A stretch of DNA of 64,000 nt. Source: an uncultured Pseudomonadota bacterium. GTDB taxonomy: Bacteria > Myxococcota_A > UBA796 > SXON01. The notes under the pieces were generated by a model. That model made no database searches and had not been told where the DNA came from. It worked only from the letters and a program-made list of their open reading frames with translations. The position numbers were made by a program, and so were the translations under genes. Location: NCBI GenBank assembly GCA_903844155.1, contig CAIMSU010000280.1, positions 1-64,000 of the forward strand, in the 5' to 3' direction. Below are positions 35,892-45,096 of the stretch, in pieces. Position 1 is the first letter of the stretch; the number at the start of each line of letters is the position of its first letter.

Positions 35892-36730
35892 GCCCGCTGG
35901 ACGAACTGTACCTCTCGATGGAGGTGATGGCCGGTGTCTTCGGGGCGTTGTTCGGTAGCTTCCTGAATGTCTGCATCATCCGGATGCCTGAGGATCGCTC
36001 TGTCGCCTGGCCGGGTTCGGCCTGCCCCCACTGCGGCAAGCCGGTCCGCCCGTACGACAACGTCCCGATCTTCGCCTGGTTCTGGCTCGGCGGAAAGTGC
36101 CGCGACTGCAAGACGCCGTTCTCAGCGCTCTACCCGACCATCGAAGCGCTGTTCGCCTGCCTCATCGTCCTGCTCTTCCGCCGCGTGATCCCGGATGTCG
36201 TCGCCATCGACCCTGCCCACCTCGTCGCGATGGTCTGGTACGGCTGGCTCCTGTTCGCGCTCGTCGGGCTCACGTTCATCGACCTCAAGCACAAGATCAT
36301 CCCCGATGCGTTCAGCATCTACAGCGTCCCCGTGGGCATCGCCGGGGCGGCGCTCTGCACGCACCTCGGCTTCAAGTACGCGCCGACCTGGGAACAATCG
36401 GTGGTGGGCGCGGCGACGGGGGGGCTGGGGCTGGTGGCGATCATGGCGCTCTACAAGCTCGTCCGCAAACGCGAGGGCATGGGCCTCGGGGATGCGAAGC
36501 TGCTCGCGCTGTTGGGCAGCTACTTTGCGGCGATTCCCGCGCTTCTGGTCATCATCGTGGCGGCGAGCGTGCTTGGCAGCATCGTTGGTGTCGGGACGAT
36601 GATTTACAAGCGGGGGAGCCTTTCGCTCGCGCTCCCCTTCGGCCCGTTCCTCGCCATCGGCGCCGTCGCCTGGCTGTTCTTCGGGGACCAGCTCGCGTTT
36701 GGGCCTGGCGCGCTGAAATGGGCGTTCTGA
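35888..36730 (+). CDS. pilD: Type IV prepilin peptidase / N-methyltransferase
   Basis: A 280-residue inner-membrane aspartic protease that cleaves and methylates type IV pilins and type II secretion pseudopilins. The cytoplasmic zinc motif has Cys46, Cys49, Cys71 and Cys74 (CPHC, CRDC). The catalytic aspartates are Asp132 (FIDLKHKIIPD) and Asp202 (GMGLGDAK). About seven or eight hydrophobic helices are seen. No pilin or secretion ATPase is in the window, so it probably serves a distant system. Confidence 0.93.
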   Translation: MSPLDELYLSMEVMAGVFGALFGSFLNVCIIRMPEDRSVAWPGSACPHCGKPVRPYDNVPIFAWFWLGGKCRDCKTPFSALYPTIEALFACLIVLLFRRVIPDVVAIDPAHLVAMVWYGWLLFALVGLTFIDLKHKIIPDAFSIYSVPVGIAGAALCTHLGFKYAPTWEQSVVGAATGGLGLVAIMALYKLVRKREGMGLGDAKLLALLGSYFAAIPALLVIIVAASVLGSIVGVGTMIYKRGSLSLALPFGPFLAIGAVAWLFFGDQLAFGPGALKWAF

Positions 36731-36757
36731 CCGCGGCCCTTGCGATAGCTTCGCCCC

Positions 36758-37606
36758 ATGCTCCTGCTCGTCGCCGTCGCCCTCGCCGCCCCCCTCCCAC
36801 CCTACGCCTACAGCCACCCGACCGCCGCATCCGAAGACGACCTCACCAGCTACACCTTCCCGAAGTGGCCGGTGCGGACCACGGTCTACGCCGCCTCTGG
36901 CGAGGTTGCGGTCTACGACGCCGTCGGCGGGAAGTCGCTCGGGCTGATCCCGTTCGGGCAGGCGCTCAGGGTCGAGGAGGTCGGTGCCAGTGCGACCGTC
37001 GCCGACAAGGTGGACGCCTGGTACCGGGTGAGCGGACCGAAGAATGGCTGGGTTCATGGCGGGGATCTGACGCCCTACCGATGGGAGGTGGACCTCGACG
37101 GGGACGGTGAGAAGGAGGTGGCAACAGCGACCTGGCTCGGCGACTTCACCGTCCGCGTGCGCGTTTTCGAGCCCTCCGTCAGCGCCGGCGGGGTCATGCA
37201 GTTGGACGTGGACGCCGCGGGAGGGGGCTACCTCTCGCAGAACGGCGCCGAACTGCAGGCGGAGATCGTCCCATACTCGACCGCCGGCATCGCCATGATC
37301 CACCTGCACCTCGGCGTGGAGGCCTGCGCGGACTTCCGTGACGACTGGATCTCCTACACGAGCGAGGGCGCGGGCCGCATCGGCACCGAGCACGTTGCCC
37401 TTTCGCTCGCAGGGCTCTCTGACCCTCCCAACTCATCGACGTTTGAGGTGGCGTTTTCAGGAAAGCGCAAGACCGCGTACGTCACCCGCACAACCGCGAA
37501 GGGCGACGCCAGCGCGAAGCCGACGAACGACGTCGCCACCACCCGGTACGTCCTTCGCGACGGTCTCTACCTCGTCGAGAAGGATGGAGAAGTCCAGCGG
37601 GAATGA
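36758..37606 (+). CDS. Secreted protein with SH3-like N-terminal domain
   Basis: A 282-residue protein with a short signal (MLLLVAVALAAPLPP). Residues of about 30-110 look like a bacterial SH3 domain (RTTVYAASGEVAVYDAVGGK ... WYRVSGPKNGWVHGGDL), a module that often binds peptidoglycan. An acidic loop (EVDLDGDGEKEV, calcium-type DxDxDG) then precedes a beta-rich C-terminus. Function is unknown. It ends 3 bases from the convergent truA gene. Confidence 0.7.
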   Translation: MLLLVAVALAAPLPPYAYSHPTAASEDDLTSYTFPKWPVRTTVYAASGEVAVYDAVGGKSLGLIPFGQALRVEEVGASATVADKVDAWYRVSGPKNGWVHGGDLTPYRWEVDLDGDGEKEVATATWLGDFTVRVRVFEPSVSAGGVMQLDVDAAGGGYLSQNGAELQAEIVPYSTAGIAMIHLHLGVEACADFRDDWISYTSEGAGRIGTEHVALSLAGLSDPPNSSTFEVAFSGKRKTAYVTRTTAKGDASAKPTNDVATTRYVLRDGLYLVEKDGEVQRE

Positions 37607-37609
37607 GGG

Positions 37610-38389
37610 TTATGGTGAATTGCGACGAGGCTCGTAGTCCACCCGCACCAGGTACAGTCCGTCGGGCGGTGCCGTGCGCCCCGCCTCGTCCCGGGTCCCC
37701 TCGGCGCCCCGGTGCAGCAGCGCGCGGACCGAGCCCACGTCGCGCCTTCCCAGCCCCACTTCGATCGCCGTGCCGACGAGGATGCGGATCTGGTAGCGCA
37801 GGAAGCCCGGCCCGCTGAACGTGAGCGCGTGAACCTCGCCGTGCGGTCCGTCCATCATCGACCGCTCGGCTTCCCACACGGTCCGCACCGGCGACCGCTT
37901 CGGTACACTCGGGGCCTGGAACACCGAGTAATCCCACGTTCCGCGGTACGAAGCCAGCGCTTCGTCCACGAGGGCCCAGTTGATCGGCCCAGGCAAGCGC
38001 CACGCAAGGCCCTGCCAGAGTGGCGAGCGCGTCGGCGACTCGCGGATCAGGTAGCGGTACGTCTTGCCGGTGGCGGAAAACCGGGCGTGGAAGCCTGGGA
38101 GCGCAGGCTCTGCCGCCAGCACGGCGATGTCGGGCGGGAGCATCGCGTTGAGCGCCATGACGACCTGCTCCGGTGTACGGGCCTTCTCAGCACGGAAGCT
38201 GGCAACCTGCGCGAGCGCGTGCACCCCCGAGTCCGTGCGCCCGCTCCCGTGCACGCAGATGTGCTCGCCACCGAAAAGCCTCGCGACAGCGGTCTCAAGC
38301 TCGACCTGGACGGTCCGCACCCCCGCCTGGGTCTGCCAGCCGCAAAGCGCGCGTCCGTCGTAGCTGACGGTCAACTTCCACGTTTGCAT
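37610..38389 (-). CDS. truA: tRNA pseudouridine(38-40) synthase
   Basis: A 259-residue pseudouridine synthase that isomerises uridines in the anticodon stem-loop. The catalytic aspartate is Asp53 in GSGRTDSGVHALAQ. YDGRALCGWQTQ, RYLIRESPTRSPLW and FLRYQIRILVGTAIEVG match TruA throughout. The ATG at 38389 sits 5 bases after the HAD phosphatase stop, so the genes are probably co-transcribed. Confidence 0.95.
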   Translation of the reverse strand: MQTWKLTVSYDGRALCGWQTQAGVRTVQVELETAVARLFGGEHICVHGSGRTDSGVHALAQVASFRAEKARTPEQVVMALNAMLPPDIAVLAAEPALPGFHARFSATGKTYRYLIRESPTRSPLWQGLAWRLPGPINWALVDEALASYRGTWDYSVFQAPSVPKRSPVRTVWEAERSMMDGPHGEVHALTFSGPGFLRYQIRILVGTAIEVGLGRRDVGSVRALLHRGAEGTRDEAGRTAPPDGLYLVRVDYEPRRNSP

Positions 38390-38394
38390 CAACG

Positions 38395-39033
38395 CTACTG
38401 GACGCCCGCGATCCGGCCCACGCCCACGCGTGTGCGCGCGAAGGAGAGCAGCGGCATGTCCCACGGGCTGTCCCCGATCGCGAACACCGGTCTGCACCCC
38501 AGCCGCACCCACGCCGCTGTGACCTTCCCGCCCGCGATGGTGACCGGCGGGACGATGCGGTCCGTCAGCCGGTCGCCGCTCCAGGCCAGCTCCAGCCCGA
38601 TGACGCGCTGCAGACCAACCCGCGGCGCGACCGCCTCGCCAAGCACGGCGGCGCTTCCGGTCAGCATCCACACCCGGTGCCGGGTGGCCAGCCGCGCGGC
38701 CAGGGCTACGGTCTCCTCGCAGACCCGCACCTTGCCCTCGGCAAACGCCCGATCCACGAGCCCGCGGGCCTGTTCCCGGCTCAATCCCGACAGCGCCTGC
38801 GCCGTGATCTCCGCCTGAATGATCGACCCGCGAGTGCGGGCTTCGGGATCGTCCGTGGCGACAAGCGCGTGGTACGCCGGCCAGTCCCACCCGCTTGGCG
38901 CCAGCACCTCAACGGCTGACTCCCCGATGTCGCCGTGGATGAGCGTGCCGTCAAGGTCGAACAGCGCCTCGCCGGGCGGCAGCGCCATCGCCCGATCCCC
39001 GGCAGCCACAAGCGCCGTTTCAAGCTCGGTCAT
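38395..39033 (-). CDS. HAD family phosphatase, SerB-like
   Basis: A 212-residue haloacid-dehalogenase-type hydrolase of the phosphoserine-phosphatase-like branch. The nucleophile and acid are Asp26 and Asp28 in FDLDGTLIHGD. Motif II is the Thr/Ser in MLTGSAA, the Lys is in GGKVTAAW, and motif IV is IGDSPWDMPLL. The helical cap is short. The substrate could be phosphoserine, histidinol phosphate or another phosphomonoester. Overlaps the upstream membrane protein gene by 4 bases. Confidence 0.85.
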   Translation of the reverse strand: MTELETALVAAGDRAMALPPGEALFDLDGTLIHGDIGESAVEVLAPSGWDWPAYHALVATDDPEARTRGSIIQAEITAQALSGLSREQARGLVDRAFAEGKVRVCEETVALAARLATRHRVWMLTGSAAVLGEAVAPRVGLQRVIGLELAWSGDRLTDRIVPPVTIAGGKVTAAWVRLGCRPVFAIGDSPWDMPLLSFARTRVGVGRIAGVQ

Positions 39034-40046
39034 GGGCGGGACTCGGGGGGTGGGGCGAGCAGCCGGTCCACCTCGAGCTGAGCGCGGGCCTCGGCATCGG
39101 CCTCGAGGCCTGCCTCCTCGAGGCGACCGATGTCCTCGGCGAGGTGTTCGACGGCGCCGTCCGCCATCACGGGATCCATCGAGCGCGCCAGGCCGGAGAG
39201 GTCCCTCAGGGCGCGATCGACGGCCTCCAGCAACGGGCCCGAGTCCGGCGAGGCGGTCTCCGGGCCAGCGTCCGCGCCGTCCAGGGTAGCCTTGGACGCG
39301 AAGTGATCGCCGAGCCACGTGAGGTTGTCGCACAGCCGGTCCATGTCGTCCATCAGGGCCGTGTAGGCAGCGGCCGTCCGCTCCTGTTCGACATCGACGA
39401 GGGCATGCATCTCGACGTCGGCCTCGGCGCTCAGCGGCAGCTCCGGACGGATGGAGGGGAGGTCCTCCGCGCGCTGCTTGAGGACGTCCAGGTAGAACTT
39501 CACCGCTGCGGCGGCTGCGTGGAACGCCTGCTGGGCGCTGCGCAGGTCGAGGTCCGGTGCCTGGGGATCGGGCATGGGGCCGAGGTCCGGCCGACGGCGG
39601 GCCGAGATGGCGAGGTGCGCACGGAAAAGCAGTACGGCCCTGGTCTTCCACACCATGCCAAGGACGCGGCGCATGGACGCAGCGCGGGCGTCGAGCAGCG
39701 CCAGGTCCTGCCGGTACTTTCCAACGAGCTCGTCCCGGCCCCCCTTCGCCTGCATTTCGGCCCCTCGATCGCCCACAAGCTGCATCTGGTCCTGGACCGC
39801 CCGCTGGCGCTCGGCGAGGCGCCGCTCCAACGCCTCCAGCTTGCGCGGATAGGCGAGAAGATCAGCCCCTTCCTCCTCAACCACGAGCTGCGGCGGCCGT
39901 GCGGTCAGGTGCGGCGCCGCCCGCCGGGGACGCAGCGACGCCACCTTGCGCGCCGCGCGCGAGGCGATGAGGTACGCGGACAGCCCTCCCGCCGCGACGA
40001 GCGCGATCAGGAACCAGACGAACGTGACGAGGAGGTCGGGGAGCAC
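39030..40046 (-). CDS. Membrane-anchored coiled-coil protein of unknown function
   Basis: A 338-residue protein, start assigned to GTG 40046, immediately followed by a membrane helix (LLVTFVWFLIALVAAGGLSAYLIA). The long soluble part is Arg/Glu-rich and predicted helical, with a clear coiled coil (YPRKLEALERRLAERQRAVQDQMQ). The C-terminus is acidic. No family is recognised. Its stop overlaps the HAD phosphatase start. The frame extends further upstream into the diguanylate-cyclase gene, which I treat as non-coding for this protein. Confidence 0.65.
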   Translation of the reverse strand: MLPDLLVTFVWFLIALVAAGGLSAYLIASRAARKVASLRPRRAAPHLTARPPQLVVEEEGADLLAYPRKLEALERRLAERQRAVQDQMQLVGDRGAEMQAKGGRDELVGKYRQDLALLDARAASMRRVLGMVWKTRAVLLFRAHLAISARRRPDLGPMPDPQAPDLDLRSAQQAFHAAAAAVKFYLDVLKQRAEDLPSIRPELPLSAEADVEMHALVDVEQERTAAAYTALMDDMDRLCDNLTWLGDHFASKATLDGADAGPETASPDSGPLLEAVDRALRDLSGLARSMDPVMADGAVEHLAEDIGRLEEAGLEADAEARAQLEVDRLLAPPPESRP

Positions 40047-40059
40047 GGGTGGGTTTGTA

Positions 40060-41718
40060 TCAAGAAACGGGATCCGAGATCGGCGCGGTGTCGAACTCCA
40101 CCCGGTCGGCCGGCACGGCGCGGCCATACAGCCACCCCTGCACAAAACCGACCCCAAGCTCGGCGAGGCAGGCTCGCTGGGCCTCGTTCTCGACGCCCTC
40201 CCCGACGCAGTCCATCTCCAGGCTCCGAGCGAGGTCGGCCACCGCTCGCACCAGGCCGCGTCGACGGGGGTTCTGGTAGACGTCCGTCACGAAGCTGCGG
40301 TCGATCTTCAGCCCGCGAAACGGCAACTCAAGGAGGTAGCCGAACGAGGACCAACCGGTGCCGAAGTCGTCGAGGACGAGCTTCACGCCGGTGTCTGCGA
40401 GCGCCATGATGCCCTCGGTCATGTCCGGCGACATGTCGAAGAACACGCTCTCGGTCAGCTCGATCTTGAGCATCGCCGCCGGCACCCCGCACTCCTTCAA
40501 AAGCGCGAGCAGCGCAGCCACATGCCCCGGATCACAGAGCTGCAACGTCGAGATGTTCACCGACATCGTGAGATCGTCGTGGCCCTGCGCGCGCCAGCGG
40601 GCGAGCTGACGGATCGACTGCTGGAGCACGCTCCCGCCCAGGGCCTGAATCAGTCCGCGCGCCTCCGCAACAGGGATGAATTCCACTGGCGAAACGACGC
40701 CAAGCTCGGCGTCCGTCCACCGGGCCAGGGCCTCAAACCCCGTGAGCCGCCCGTCGCTCGCGTGGTGGATGGTCTGGTAGTGGACGACCACGTCACCGAC
40801 CTCGATCGCGCGTCGCAGTCGCCGCTCGATCATCATCGCCCGGGAGACCTGTCCGCGAAGGGAGGTGGCGTACCGCACGAGCCGGTCGCGGCCGGAGGCT
40901 TTTGCGTGGTGCAACGCGAGCTGCGCATCGGCCAGGAGGGCCTCCGCGGCGACGCCGTCGTCGAACTCCCGCACGCCCACGCTGGCGGTCAGCGCGAAAC
41001 CGTCGGACGTCCGGAATTGCGGCAGCGCGTGGCGAATGGCCTCCAGCTCCCGCGGCGTCGTGGCTGCCAGGACGGCAAACTCATCATCCCCGATGCGCGC
41101 GGCTGTGCCGTTCTTGCCGACGAGCTGCTCCAGGCGACGGGCAAAATCGGACAGCACGCGGTCGCCAGCCGACCGACCGAGCGCGTCGTTCACGTGCCGG
41201 AAGTGGTCGAGCCCGATCACCGCGCACAGGCCCCACTCTCCCCGAGCGAGCGTCTGCTCCAGCCGATCGAGGAACAGCGCCCTGTTGGGCAGCCCGGTGA
41301 GCGCGTCGTGCACGCTGTTGTGGCGCAGCCGGGCATCGGCGTTCGCTCGTGCGGTCACGTCCACGACGCTCCCCACCAGCACCTGCCGCCCCAGGCTGTC
41401 CCTCGCGCCAACCAGCGTGAGCAGCGCCGTGACGACCGTGCCGTCCGGCCGAAGGTAGCGTCGTTCGAGGGTTACTGGCTGGCCGGCGCCCTGCTCCCTG
41501 CGGAACGCCAGGCTGGCGGTGTCCGCGGGATCCGAGACGTCCGAGAGGTTTCGCGCGAGCAACCAGTCGGCGCTGCGGCCGACAAACTTGCAGAAAGCCG
41601 GATTGACGCGCAGGATCGAGCCGTCGGCAGCCGCGACGAGGATGCCCGACGGCGCCTCGTCAAAAAACAACCGCTGGTCTTCCAGCGAGAGCTCGGTTGG
41701 CGTGGCAACCCGCGACAT
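40060..41718 (-). CDS. PAS-GGDEF-EAL protein, probable c-di-GMP phosphodiesterase
   Basis: A 552-residue signalling protein without membrane segments. Residues 1-130 form a PAS/PAC sensor (RLFFDEAPSGILVAAADGSI). About 135-290 is a GGDEF domain whose signature reads RIGDDEF instead of GGDEF, suggesting loss of cyclase activity. About 300-540 is an EAL domain with intact GFEALARW, ELTES, DDFGTGWSSFGYL, KIDRSFV and GEGVENEAQ, consistent with active hydrolysis of cyclic di-GMP. The PAS ligand is unknown. Confidence 0.9.
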   Translation of the reverse strand: MSRVATPTELSLEDQRLFFDEAPSGILVAAADGSILRVNPAFCKFVGRSADWLLARNLSDVSDPADTASLAFRREQGAGQPVTLERRYLRPDGTVVTALLTLVGARDSLGRQVLVGSVVDVTARANADARLRHNSVHDALTGLPNRALFLDRLEQTLARGEWGLCAVIGLDHFRHVNDALGRSAGDRVLSDFARRLEQLVGKNGTAARIGDDEFAVLAATTPRELEAIRHALPQFRTSDGFALTASVGVREFDDGVAAEALLADAQLALHHAKASGRDRLVRYATSLRGQVSRAMMIERRLRRAIEVGDVVVHYQTIHHASDGRLTGFEALARWTDAELGVVSPVEFIPVAEARGLIQALGGSVLQQSIRQLARWRAQGHDDLTMSVNISTLQLCDPGHVAALLALLKECGVPAAMLKIELTESVFFDMSPDMTEGIMALADTGVKLVLDDFGTGWSSFGYLLELPFRGLKIDRSFVTDVYQNPRRRGLVRAVADLARSLEMDCVGEGVENEAQRACLAELGVGFVQGWLYGRAVPADRVEFDTAPISDPVS

Positions 41719-41818
41719 AGCGCCAGTCTACGCCATCCTCGCGCCGCACGCAGCATCGAAATACGTCGGACGCGGAGTTGGATACCGTGGCGAAGATCGG
41801 CGTAGCGCGGGGTCGGAG

Positions 41819-42700
41819 TTGAGGCAGGGGCTGCTCTTCGGAGCGTTGATGCTCGGCGGCGCTGGCGTTGTGGCCACGAGCCAGCCGCAGGCCGACGTCA
41901 CGCGCCGGTCGAGGGCTGAGGACAAGGCGTTGGTCTTCGCGCCCAACGGCCCGATGCTCAAGGCTGCCTCGCTCGACCAGCACGAGCCCGTTGCGGACAT
42001 GCTCTGGATGCGCTCCGTGCTCATCTTCGGCGAGAGGTGGAAGGTCGACCCCGATCCGACGTGGATCGCGTGGCTGCGAGGCACCGTGTTGGCCGTGACG
42101 GACCTGGACCCGACCTGGCGGTCGCCGTACTTTTACGGGGGCTCGCTCCTTCGGGTGCTCGGCGACATCGACGGGAGCGACGCGGTGTTCAAGCGAGGCG
42201 CGGAGGCGTTGCCGGACGATGGCTACTTTGCCTTCAACTACGCGATGAACATGTATCTCTACCACGCCGATCCCACCGGCGCGGCAGCCTGGATGGAGCG
42301 CGCGTCGACCGGGAAGTCCGCCGCGACCTGGTACGCCTCGGCCGCCGCAGCGCTGCGCCGCGACGGCGGCGACCTCGAAGGCGCGATCCGCTACCTGGAA
42401 GAGCAGCGGAAGGCGGAGAAGACGGACGCCGAGCGTGCCGACACCGACTACCAGCTCGGTCGGCTGTACCACGACCGCCTCGCAAAGCAGTTCCTCCCGG
42501 CCTGCGAGGCCTACGCCGCCGCCAACCACGCGCCCCCACCCTCCGCCGAGGCGTTCTTCCATTGGGCCGGCACCGCGACCCCGACAAACCCACGCGGCGA
42601 CGCGTGGATCGTCGGTGCCGACGGCTGCATCCGATCCGAAGCCGCCGAGCACGAGCGCGTTCGGCGACTGCTCAAGGCGGAGCGGCCCTACCTGCAGTAA
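41819..42700 (+). CDS. Membrane-anchored TPR-like protein
   Basis: A 293-residue protein with one N-terminal membrane helix (LLFGALMLGGAGVVA) and TPR-like helical repeats (EPVADMLWMRSVLIFGERW; RYLEEQRKAEKTDAERADTDYQLGRLY). Start assigned to TTG 41819, since no ATG precedes the helix, with ATG 41849 as the alternative. It is divergent from the PAS-GGDEF-EAL gene across a 100-base spacer in which I saw no clear promoter. Function unknown. Confidence 0.65.
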   Translation: MRQGLLFGALMLGGAGVVATSQPQADVTRRSRAEDKALVFAPNGPMLKAASLDQHEPVADMLWMRSVLIFGERWKVDPDPTWIAWLRGTVLAVTDLDPTWRSPYFYGGSLLRVLGDIDGSDAVFKRGAEALPDDGYFAFNYAMNMYLYHADPTGAAAWMERASTGKSAATWYASAAAALRRDGGDLEGAIRYLEEQRKAEKTDAERADTDYQLGRLYHDRLAKQFLPACEAYAAANHAPPPSAEAFFHWAGTATPTNPRGDAWIVGADGCIRSEAAEHERVRRLLKAERPYLQ

Positions 42701-42704
42701 GCGC

Positions 42705-43166
42705 CTACGCCAATGCAGCCTTGACCGCGGCGTAGTCCGGCTCGATCCCGGGGTTCGCGCCAATCCACTCCCAGGTCACAGTGCCCTCCTCGTTCACGAT
42801 GAACACCGCGCGCTTGGAAACTGTCAGGCCAGCCACGCCCGCAAAGTTCTCCAGCGCGATGCCGTAGGCGTTCGTCGCCTCACGCGCCACATCGGAGAGC
42901 AACGGGAAGTTCAGGTTGTTCTTCGCTGCGAATGCGTTGTTCGAGAATGGCGCGTCGACGGAGATGCCGAGCACGGTCGCGTTCAGCCCGTTCAACTCCG
43001 CCATGGAGTCGCGGAACGTGCATGCCTCCTTCTCGCAGACCCCGGTGAACGCGGCCGGGTAGAACATCAGCACGACCTTCTTCCCGCGGAGGCTCTCCAA
43101 AGAGACCTTCTGACGGGCGTTGTCGGTGAGCGTGAACGTGGGGGCGGGCTGTCCGAGGAGGCTCAT
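42705..43166 (-). CDS. Peroxiredoxin (AhpC/TSA family)
   Basis: A 153-residue thiol peroxidase. The peroxidatic Cys44 lies in FYPAAFTGVCEKEACTFRD, with a second Cys49 five residues later, the spacing of BCP/PrxQ enzymes. The general sequence also resembles AhpE. It reduces hydrogen peroxide and organic hydroperoxides using thioredoxin or another thiol donor. The ATG at 43166 follows GGAG. Cytoplasmic. Confidence 0.9.
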   Translation of the reverse strand: MSLLGQPAPTFTLTDNARQKVSLESLRGKKVVLMFYPAAFTGVCEKEACTFRDSMAELNGLNATVLGISVDAPFSNNAFAAKNNLNFPLLSDVAREATNAYGIALENFAGVAGLTVSKRAVFIVNEEGTVTWEWIGANPGIEPDYAAVKAALA

Positions 43167-43303
43167 GGTCGTGGATCCGAGGGGTTGGAGGGAGCCCCCC
43201 GACGTGAGGGGCCGCCGAGCTTAGTCGGCCGGCGTCTCAAGCGTCGGGCAAAACAAGGGGGATCCGCTACGGGCGCGCGCAAAAGGGGGCGATAGGTCAA
43301 CCG

Positions 43304-44467
43304 ATGCCCACGACATCACCATCGTCGTCCGCCGCGCTCGGCCCCGACTGGGACGCGTGCGCGGGGAGCGACGACCCCTTCGTCTCCCGGGCGTTCTTCG
43401 AGGCGCTGTTCGAGAGCGGCTCGGCGACGCCGCAGTCGGGCTGGACTTTTGACCCCGCCACCGTCGCCAGCCCCGGACCGACTGGCCATATTGTTGGCAT
43501 TGCTCCGGTCTTTCGCAAGTCACACTCCATGGGCGAGTACGTGTTCGACCACTCCTGGGCGCAGGCCTGGAACGCACGGGCGCCCGCCAACCGGCGGTAC
43601 TACCCAAAACTGCTCGTCGGCGTCCCCTTCACGCCCGTCCCTGGCCCACGCCTGCTCGTACGCCCGGGCGCCCCCGCCGACACGCGCGACCGGCTGATCG
43701 CGGCGATCGAGGCGGTAGTTCACCGGGACTCGCTCTCGTCGGCCCACGCCAACTTCCTGATCGAGCAGGACCGCGCGGCGTTTGAGCAGCGGGGCTGGAT
43801 CCTGCGAGCCGGGTACCAGTTCCACTTCACCAACCCGGGCCACGCGAATTTCGAGGCGTTCCTGGCGACGTTGCAGAGCCATCGACGCAAGGACATCCGA
43901 CGCGAACGTCGACTCGCCCAGGCCAGCGGCCTCGACCTCCGCACGCTCCGGGGGTCGGAGCTGACCGCGGATCACTGGCGCCAATTCCACACGCTCTACC
44001 TCGCGAACTCGGACCGCAAGTGGGGCCAGGCCTACCTCGGCGCGACGTTTTTCCAGCGAATGGCCGCGAAGCTCGGGGATCGGGTCATCCTCACCGCCGC
44101 GATGGATGGGTCCAACCTGGTCGCCGCCGCCCTGCATCTCCGCGGTATGCACACGTTGTACGGTCGGAATTGGGGAGCGCTGCGCCAGATCCCGTTCCTG
44201 CATTTTGAGCTCTGCTACTACATGGCCCTCGATCTTGCGTTCGCCGAGGGAATCCCGCGGGTGGAGGCTGGCGCGCAGGGCGAGCACAAGCTGCAGCGCG
44301 GCTACCTGCCGGCGCCAACGTGGAGCGCCCACTACATCGCCGAGCCCCGATTCCGGGCCGCGGTCGCGACGTTCTGCGCGGAGGAGCGAGCCGCGGTGCT
44401 CGCGATGATCGCGGACGTGGACGGGCCATACCGCGAGGCGGCTGGGTTCGAGGGGCCCAGGGAATGA
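43304..44467 (+). CDS. PF04339 family acyltransferase-like protein (FemAB/GNAT-like)
   Basis: A 387-residue protein of the family named 'peptidogalycan biosynthesis/recognition' (PF04339), a double GNAT fold related to FemAB. Diagnostic stretches are QFHFTNPGHANFEAFLATLQSHRRKDIRRERR, YGRNWGA and FAEGIPRVEAGAQGEHKLQRGYLP. The acceptor is unknown, and an aminoacyl transfer to an envelope polymer is inferred from the fold. It overlaps the DUF218 gene by 4 bases. Confidence 0.8.
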   Translation: MPTTSPSSSAALGPDWDACAGSDDPFVSRAFFEALFESGSATPQSGWTFDPATVASPGPTGHIVGIAPVFRKSHSMGEYVFDHSWAQAWNARAPANRRYYPKLLVGVPFTPVPGPRLLVRPGAPADTRDRLIAAIEAVVHRDSLSSAHANFLIEQDRAAFEQRGWILRAGYQFHFTNPGHANFEAFLATLQSHRRKDIRRERRLAQASGLDLRTLRGSELTADHWRQFHTLYLANSDRKWGQAYLGATFFQRMAAKLGDRVILTAAMDGSNLVAAALHLRGMHTLYGRNWGALRQIPFLHFELCYYMALDLAFAEGIPRVEAGAQGEHKLQRGYLPAPTWSAHYIAEPRFRAAVATFCAEERAAVLAMIADVDGPYREAAGFEGPRE

Positions 44468-45066
44468 TCCGGTTCGACGCCGTCATTGTGCTCGGCAAGG
44501 AGATGCGACACGACCCCGAACGCGCGCTGCGCGAACTGCGGGCCAGGGCCGCGGCCGCCAGCGCCGTCAGCCGGCACACAGCGGCGACGATCGCCACGTT
44601 GGAAGCGCGCTTGAAGGGGCAGCACCGCACTGGAAGCGAGGTCGTCGCCGACCTGCTCTCGGAGCTTGGCGCAGACCCGTCGCGCGTGTATCGGGAGGAC
44701 CAGACCCGCTCGACCCGCGAGGAGGTGGCTCGTACGCTGGATCTGGCGATTTCCCGGCGATGGACCCGCATCCTCGTCGTCACCGCGCGCTACCACATCC
44801 CGCGCGCGCGTCGCCTGTACGCAGACGAGCTGGCGCGTCTACCAACCGCCCCCACCATCGCCGTCCACTGCCCTGCCGCGCTGCTCCGCGCCTGCAACCC
44901 CACGGAGCGCGCCTGGATCCTCGCCGGCGAACCGGACGCCGCGACCATGCAGCGGGAGTGCCGGGCGGAGCTGGTTCTCTCGACCCTCGCGCGCGTCTTG
45001 CGCCCCCTGCCCTTCCGCCGCGAGGTGGAGGTCTACGCCGGGGCCCGGCTCAGGGGCGCGGGCTGA
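44464..45066 (+). CDS. DUF218 (YdcF/SanA) family protein
   Basis: A 200-residue DUF218 protein. VIVLGKEM opens the fold, RSTREEVARTLDLA supplies the ST..E motif and VVTARYHIPRARRLY the H..RA motif. The family includes E. coli YdcF, SanA and ElyC, linked to envelope integrity. A role with the coupled PF04339 gene is therefore plausible, but no substrate is known. No signal or membrane helix is seen in this copy, so it may be cytoplasmic. Confidence 0.8.
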   Translation: MIRFDAVIVLGKEMRHDPERALRELRARAAAASAVSRHTAATIATLEARLKGQHRTGSEVVADLLSELGADPSRVYREDQTRSTREEVARTLDLAISRRWTRILVVTARYHIPRARRLYADELARLPTAPTIAVHCPAALLRACNPTERAWILAGEPDAATMQRECRAELVLSTLARVLRPLPFRREVEVYAGARLRGAG

Positions 45067-45096
45067 CCGGGGGCCAGCGCCGGCATCGGTGGCGTA

